DNA of 26,425 nucleotides, taken from positions 1 through 26,425 of the forward strand of contig CAKTLJ010000024.1 of the NCBI GenBank assembly GCA_934572535.1. The letters are read 5' to 3'. The notes under the pieces were generated by a model, which worked only from the letters and a program-made list of their open reading frames with translations, searched no databases and had not been told where the DNA came from. The DNA comes from an uncultured Eubacteriales bacterium (GTDB lineage: Bacteria; Bacillota; Clostridia; Oscillospirales; Oscillospiraceae). The position numbers were made by a program, and so were the translations under genes. This document shows, one piece after another, positions 22,822 to 26,425 of the stretch; the stretch's first letter is position 1; each line of letters begins with the position of its first letter.

Positions 22822-23781
22822 TCAGCCTGCATACGCCTCCACCGTGACGCCGGTGTAGTAGTGCTGCAAGATCTCGAGGTAGGTGCTGCCCTGGGCGGCC
22901 ATGGCGTTGGCCCCGTACTGGCTCATGCCCACCCCGTGGCCGAAGCCGGTGACCCGGAAGGTGACCGCGTCCGCCGTGGTCTCCACGGTGAAGGCCGCCG
23001 AGCGCAGGCCGAAGATCGTCCGGGCCTGGCCCCCGGTGAGGGTGACCCCGCCGATGACGATGGTCCCCACGCTGCCGCCGTTGGTGAGGGTGGTCTGCCC
23101 GAACCAGGCGGCGGGCGCGCCCTCCAGCACCGCGTCGGGCTGGGCGGCGAGGTAGGTGTCCTTGAATTCCTGGGCGGAGAAGGTGACCTCGCTGTGGTAG
23201 TCGGGGACCTCCTCCCCCTCGGGCGAGTCCACGCTCTGTAAGTACGGCACGCTGTTGCCCCACACCGCCACGGCGTCCTGGGTGGCCTCGCCGGAGGAGG
23301 AGTGGAAGACGGCAGAAATGAGCTGGCCCTCGTAGAGCACGACCTGGTTGTTGGTCTCGCCCACGGCCTGGGTGATCTTGTCGGTGTAGGCCGCCGCGTT
23401 CTCGCCCCAGTTGGCCTGGGCCTTCTCGCGGGAGATCCAGGCCTGGCAGCAGGCGTAGTTGGTGCACAGGTCGGCCTCCGGGTGGTTGGCGGCGTTTCCG
23501 GCCTTGTGCAGGGAATAGGTCCGGGCGGCCACGGCCTGGGCCTTCAGGGCCTCCTCCTCGAAGGAGGCGGGCATCTCGGCGGCCACCACCCCCCACAGGT
23601 ACTCGTTCAGCTCCATCTCCTGCACCTGGCCGTCCACCAGCACGGACAGGGTCCGGCCGCTGTCCGGCAGGGTCAGGGCGGGCTGGTCTGGCGGCTCCGG
23701 CGTCTTCTCCTGGCGCAGGCCCAGGGGAATGAGAAAGAGGACCAGGGCCAGCAGCAGGGCGACGGCAACGATTTTTTTCAT
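22822..23781 (-). CDS. SpoIID/LytB-domain protein
   Basis: The 319-residue product has an N-terminal anchor (5-21), a short Pro-rich linker and the SpoIID domain from about 44. The catalytic-type Glu69 is in GVVAAEMP, followed by AQAVAARTYSL and FGHGVGMSQYGA near 285. SpoIID proteins are lytic transglycosylases that cut stem-peptide-free glycan strands in the cell wall, best known from engulfment in sporulation. The family also has vegetative members, so this need not be the sporulation spoIID. AAGGAGG lies about 9 bp before ATG 23781. It starts 27 bp after the deacetylase stop, so two wall-active enzymes share an operon. Confidence 0.92.
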   Translation of the reverse strand: MKKIVAVALLLALVLFLIPLGLRQEKTPEPPDQPALTLPDSGRTLSVLVDGQVQEMELNEYLWGVVAAEMPASFEEEALKAQAVAARTYSLHKAGNAANHPEADLCTNYACCQAWISREKAQANWGENAAAYTDKITQAVGETNNQVVLYEGQLISAVFHSSSGEATQDAVAVWGNSVPYLQSVDSPEGEEVPDYHSEVTFSAQEFKDTYLAAQPDAVLEGAPAAWFGQTTLTNGGSVGTIVIGGVTLTGGQARTIFGLRSAAFTVETTADAVTFRVTGFGHGVGMSQYGANAMAAQGSTYLEILQHYYTGVTVEAYAG

Positions 23782-23808
23782 AAGCGTTCCCCCTCCTTTT
23801 GGGGTCAG

Positions 23809-24531
23809 TCACGATTGGGGCGGCAGGGACAGATAGACCGCGCCCGGCTCCGGCGTCTTCCCGCGCAGGGCAAAGAGGTCCTCCACGGTGACGAAGCGGT
23901 ACCCCCGGGCCAGCAGGGCGTCCACGGCTTGCAGGGCGGCCTGCACCGAGGTGGGGTAGATGTCGTGCATGAGGATGACGGCCCCGTCCTTCGCCTCGTC
24001 CAGGCAGACCTGGAGGATGCGGGCCGGGTCCTTGTCCTTCCAGTCCTCGGTGTCCACCGACCAGCAGATGATGGGGGCCTGCGCCCACTGCCGCAGGGCG
24101 TCGTCCACCATGCCGTAGGGCGGGCGGAGCATGAAGTCCGTTGGCCCCACGATGGCGGTCAGGGCCGCCCGGCAGGGGTCCAGCTGACGCTGGATGGCCG
24201 CCGGGCCGCAGCCGTTGAGCGAGACGTGGTCCCAGGTGTGCAGGCCGATCTGATGGCCCTCGGCGGCCATGCGGGCCACGGTGTCCCGCCGGGCCTCCAC
24301 CTGACTGCCGATGAGGAAGAAGGTCGCCTTGACGCCCCGCTCGGCCAGGCCGTCGAGGAGGGTCTCCGTGGTGCCGGGCCAGGGTCCGTCGTCAAAGGTC
24401 AGGGCCAGATACGGCCCGGCCTGCCAGGCCGAGACCGGCCGGGCCTCGGCCCCGGCGGGGCGGAGCAGGGCGGCCAGGACCAGCAGGAGGGCAAGCCCCC
24501 CCAGGGTCCGCAGGATATGCTTTCTCGCCAT
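23809..24531 (-). CDS. Polysaccharide deacetylase (NodB domain), exported
   Basis: The 240-residue product has a signal peptide or anchor (8-28) and a NodB homology domain: TFDDGP (45-50), HTWDH near 98-102 (metal His pair), RPPYG, SVDTEDW and ILMHD. Such enzymes remove acetyl groups from N-acetylglucosamine or N-acetylmuramic acid in peptidoglycan or other glycans. WSVDTEDW and the ILMHDIYPTSVQA ending resemble clostridial PdaA/PgdA-type wall deacetylases. ATG 24531 has AGGAGG about 7 bp upstream; the longer reading to 24753 crosses the promoter. It is first in the operon with the SpoIID-domain protein: deacetylated or stripped glycan could be the substrate of the second enzyme. Confidence 0.92.
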   Translation of the reverse strand: MARKHILRTLGGLALLLVLAALLRPAGAEARPVSAWQAGPYLALTFDDGPWPGTTETLLDGLAERGVKATFFLIGSQVEARRDTVARMAAEGHQIGLHTWDHVSLNGCGPAAIQRQLDPCRAALTAIVGPTDFMLRPPYGMVDDALRQWAQAPIICWSVDTEDWKDKDPARILQVCLDEAKDGAVILMHDIYPTSVQAALQAVDALLARGYRFVTVEDLFALRGKTPEPGAVYLSLPPQS

Positions 24532-24639
24532 GGCGGGTCCTCCTTTTTCGCAAGCTGCTTCCAGTATGCCCGGAAGCGGCGGCGCGCTTGCCCGGCAATT
24601 CTTTCCGCGGCGGCGGCAGGACGCGGTATGGTCGGAGTC

Positions 24640-24669
24640 AGTATAGCCTGTTCCGGCGCGGGGTGTCAA
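24640..24669 (-). promoter_or_regulatory. Promoter of the deacetylase-SpoIID operon
   Basis: On the minus strand TTGACA (24669-24664) and TATACT (24645-24640) have an 18 bp spacer. The predicted leader is about 100 bases with no clear switch. Confidence 0.75.
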
Positions 24670-24740
24670 GGGCCGCGCCGGGGAACCGCTCGCCGGGGAA
24701 GGCGAAAAACGTTCTCTCTTCGAAAAAATTCTCTGGCATC

Positions 24741-24769
24741 TTGTAAAACCCACCGGATTCCGCTACAAT
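24741..24769 (+). promoter_or_regulatory. Promoter of the uracil permease gene
   Basis: TTGTAA (24741-24746) and TACAAT (24764-24769) have a 17 bp spacer. The short leader (about 43 bases) leaves no room for a PyrR attenuator. Confidence 0.8.
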
Positions 24770-24818
24770 ACCAGGTTGGACTCTATCATTTTGTTTTTGA
24801 GAAAAGGAGACTCGTTCT

Positions 24819-26171
24819 ATGGAGAAAGAGAAAATCGTCCTGGGGTCCCAGGCCGTCTATGACGCCCGGACCCTGGGCAAGCCCAGAATGCTCATTCTGG
24901 GGCTTCAGCACATGTTCGCCATGTTCGGCGCCACGGTCCTGGTCCCCATCATCGTCAGCACCAGCTACGGTCTGCCCCTGAGCGTCCAGACCACCCTCTT
25001 TTTCGCTGGCATCGGCACCCTGCTCTTCCACGTCTGCACCCGGCTGAAGGTCCCTGCCTTCCTCGGCTCCTCCTTCGCCTTCCTGGGCGGCTTTCTGGCG
25101 GTGAGCAAGCTGGACACCGGCATCTACGCCGACATGACCGGCGCGGAAAAGCTGCCCTACGCCACCGGCGGCATCGTGGCGGCCGGTCTGCTCTACCTGG
25201 TGGTCGCCCTGCTGTTCAAGGTGGTCGGGGCGGAGAAGGTCATGCGCTTCTTCCCGCCCATCGTCACCGGCCCCATGATCATCCTCATCGGCCTCTCCCT
25301 GGCGGGGACCGCCGTGACGAACGCCTCCGAGTGCTGGCCGCTGGCCCTGCTGGCCATCCTGGTCATCGTGGTGGCCAACATCTGGGGCAAGGGGATGGTG
25401 AAGATCATTCCCATCCTGCTGGGCGTGGTCGTGCCCTACCTGGTGGCGCTGGTCGCGGGCATGGTGGACCTGTCCGCCGCCGGGGCGGCCGCCCCGGTGG
25501 GTCTGCCCCCCTTCCAGGTGGCGAAGTTCGACCTCACCTCCATCCTGGTCATGGCCCCCATCGCCATCGCGGCCATGATGGAGCACATCGGGGACATGTC
25601 GGCCATCTCCGCCACCTGCGGCACGAACTTCATCGCCAAGCCCGGCCTGCACCGGACCCTGCTGGGCGACGGTCTGGCCACTGCCCTGGCCGGTCTCTTC
25701 GGCGGCCCGGCCAACACCACCTATGGCGAGAACACCGGCGTGCTGGCCCTGTCGCGGGTCTATGACCCCCGCGTCGTCCGTCTGGCGGCCCTGTACGCGG
25801 TCATCCTGTCCTTCAGCCCCAAGTTCGCCAGCGTCATCAACACCATCCCCACCGCCATCATCGGCGGCGTGTCCTTCATCCTCTACGGCATGATCTCCGC
25901 CGTGGGCGTGCGGAACATCGTGGAGCACCGCGTGGACCTGACCCAGAGCCGGAACCTCATCGTGGCGGGCGTCATGTTCGTCTGCGGCCTGGGCTTCACC
26001 GAGGGCATCACCTTCCCCGTGGGCAGCGCCACCGTCACCCTGACCTCCCTGGCCATCGCCGCCCTGGCAGGCGTGCTGCTCAACGCCGTCCTGCCCAACC
26101 GCGTGGAGAGCACCCTGGAGGAGGAACAGCTCCAGGAGATCCTCCAGAACGAGGAGCCCCAGAACGATTGA
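24819..26171 (+). CDS. uraA: Uracil/xanthine permease, UraA-type
   Basis: The 450-residue protein has about 14 membrane segments as in the nucleobase-ascorbate transporter family. The signature region GGPANTTYGENTGV (about 294-307) and MMEHIGDM (about 253-260) are those of UraA, which takes up uracil with protons; xanthine permeases differ at the NTTYGENTG string. The start at 24819 has AAAGGAG about 10 bp upstream. The gene is alone, with its own promoter and terminator, and lacks a pyrR or upp neighbour. The C-terminus is acidic (EEEQLQEILQNEEPQND). The gene is intact, so the repeat that follows has not disrupted it. Confidence 0.92.
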   Translation: MEKEKIVLGSQAVYDARTLGKPRMLILGLQHMFAMFGATVLVPIIVSTSYGLPLSVQTTLFFAGIGTLLFHVCTRLKVPAFLGSSFAFLGGFLAVSKLDTGIYADMTGAEKLPYATGGIVAAGLLYLVVALLFKVVGAEKVMRFFPPIVTGPMIILIGLSLAGTAVTNASECWPLALLAILVIVVANIWGKGMVKIIPILLGVVVPYLVALVAGMVDLSAAGAAAPVGLPPFQVAKFDLTSILVMAPIAIAAMMEHIGDMSAISATCGTNFIAKPGLHRTLLGDGLATALAGLFGGPANTTYGENTGVLALSRVYDPRVVRLAALYAVILSFSPKFASVINTIPTAIIGGVSFILYGMISAVGVRNIVEHRVDLTQSRNLIVAGVMFVCGLGFTEGITFPVGSATVTLTSLAIAALAGVLLNAVLPNRVESTLEEEQLQEILQNEEPQND

Positions 26172-26185
26172 CCCCAAAACACCGA

Positions 26186-26219
26186 GAACGCCATTTGCCG
26201 CAGCAAATGGCGTTCTTTC
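26186..26219 (+). terminator. Rho-independent terminator of uraA
   Basis: GAACGCCATTTGC (26186-26198) pairs perfectly with GCAAATGGCGTTC (26203-26215) around CGCA, followed by TTTCGTT. Confidence 0.85.
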
Positions 26220-26227
26220 GTTGCGTC

Positions 26228-26425
26228 CCCACCCCGCCAAAGCCTCCCTTGTCAAAGGGAGGGGGACCGCCGGAACGGCGGTGGAGGGATTCCGGGTTAG
26301 GACAAACGCCTGTAGGGTGGGGGGTGCTTCTGGCGGGGCGTTGTGGGGACCCTCCACGTGGGTGTTGCCTCCGGCGGCCCCCATTTCTTTCAAGAAATGG
26401 GGGGAAAGAAGACCAGGGGGCACCC
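26228..26425 (-). repeat. Dispersed hairpin-rich repeat, M2 plus part of M1, cut by the window edge
   Basis: This is the reverse complement of the M2 module (about 4423-4535) followed by the start of M1. It shares CTCCCTT/AAGGGAG and CCGCCG/CGGCGG hairpins, TGTAGGGTGGGG, and CCCCCATTTCTTTCAAGAAATGGGGG-type arms at about 26380-26402. It starts just after the uraA terminator and runs off the right edge. No gene is supported in it. Confidence 0.85.

Noticed and set aside
24786..26423. 545-codon minus-strand frame antisense to uraA
   Set aside because: It crosses the uraA terminator and the repeat and has low-complexity His/Asp/Gly composition; uraA is clearly real.

Overview
The window reads as chromosomal DNA of a high-GC, Gram-positive member of the Bacillota, most likely a gut-type Oscillospiraceae/clostridial relative. 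The evidence is very GC-rich coding sequence, strong AGGAGG-type ribosome binding sites, sigma-A-like promoters with 17-18 bp spacers, a lysine (L-box) riboswitch, an S-layer-homology protein, an LtaS-like sulfatase, a SpoIID-domain protein and a CotH-type kinase. The family-level placement is inference from gene content; no 16S or tRNA gene is present.

Layout from left to right. (1) 1-4208: a partial copy of a dispersed hairpin-rich repeat and short tandem repeats, then a three-gene surface operon: a secreted CotH-type kinase with three SLH domains, an acidic/Pro-rich probable lipoprotein and a DHHW/AlgX-like SGNH protein. (2) 4211-4734: a two-unit copy of the same repeat, followed at once by the deoC promoter and deoC. 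(3) 5519-6778: an orphan RepA_N-like winged-helix protein on the minus strand, a 90-residue membrane protein and a duplicated terminator array. (4) 6779-9971: iscS-iscU diverging from an O-acetylhomoserine sulfhydrylase gene (metY-like). The two back-to-back promoters carry TAGGAA motifs, and a 44-codon upstream ORF with Cys codons precedes metY. (5) 10066-13112: a lysine-riboswitch-controlled ABC importer (binding protein, permease, ATPase). (6) 13189-16150: an M19 dipeptidase and a 4Fe-4S flavin enoate-reductase-like enzyme. (7) 16299-16973: an IscR-like Rrf2 regulator with a long structured leader. (8) 16972-20873: mnmE, then an LtaS-like sulfatase and a protein of unknown function. (9) 20874-22775: an intergenic region with near-DnaA boxes, then an ECF sigma factor and a DUF4179-like anti-sigma factor. 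(10) 22822-24531: a polysaccharide deacetylase and a SpoIID/LytB-domain protein. (11) 24741-26219: a uracil permease with promoter and terminator, followed by a third repeat copy that runs off the right edge.

Two themes link the genes. Sulfur and iron-sulfur supply: cysteine desulfurase, scaffold, sulfhydrylase and an IscR-type sensor. Cell-envelope building and modification: CotH-SLH, DHHW protein, LtaS-like sulfatase, deacetylase, SpoIID and ECF/anti-sigma. The least explained items are the modular hairpin repeat that abuts promoters, the CotH-lipoprotein-DHHW operon, the Cys-containing upstream ORF before metY, the structured leader of the Rrf2 gene and the near-DnaA-box cluster upstream of mnmE. 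All calls come from reading the sequence; no database search was run.
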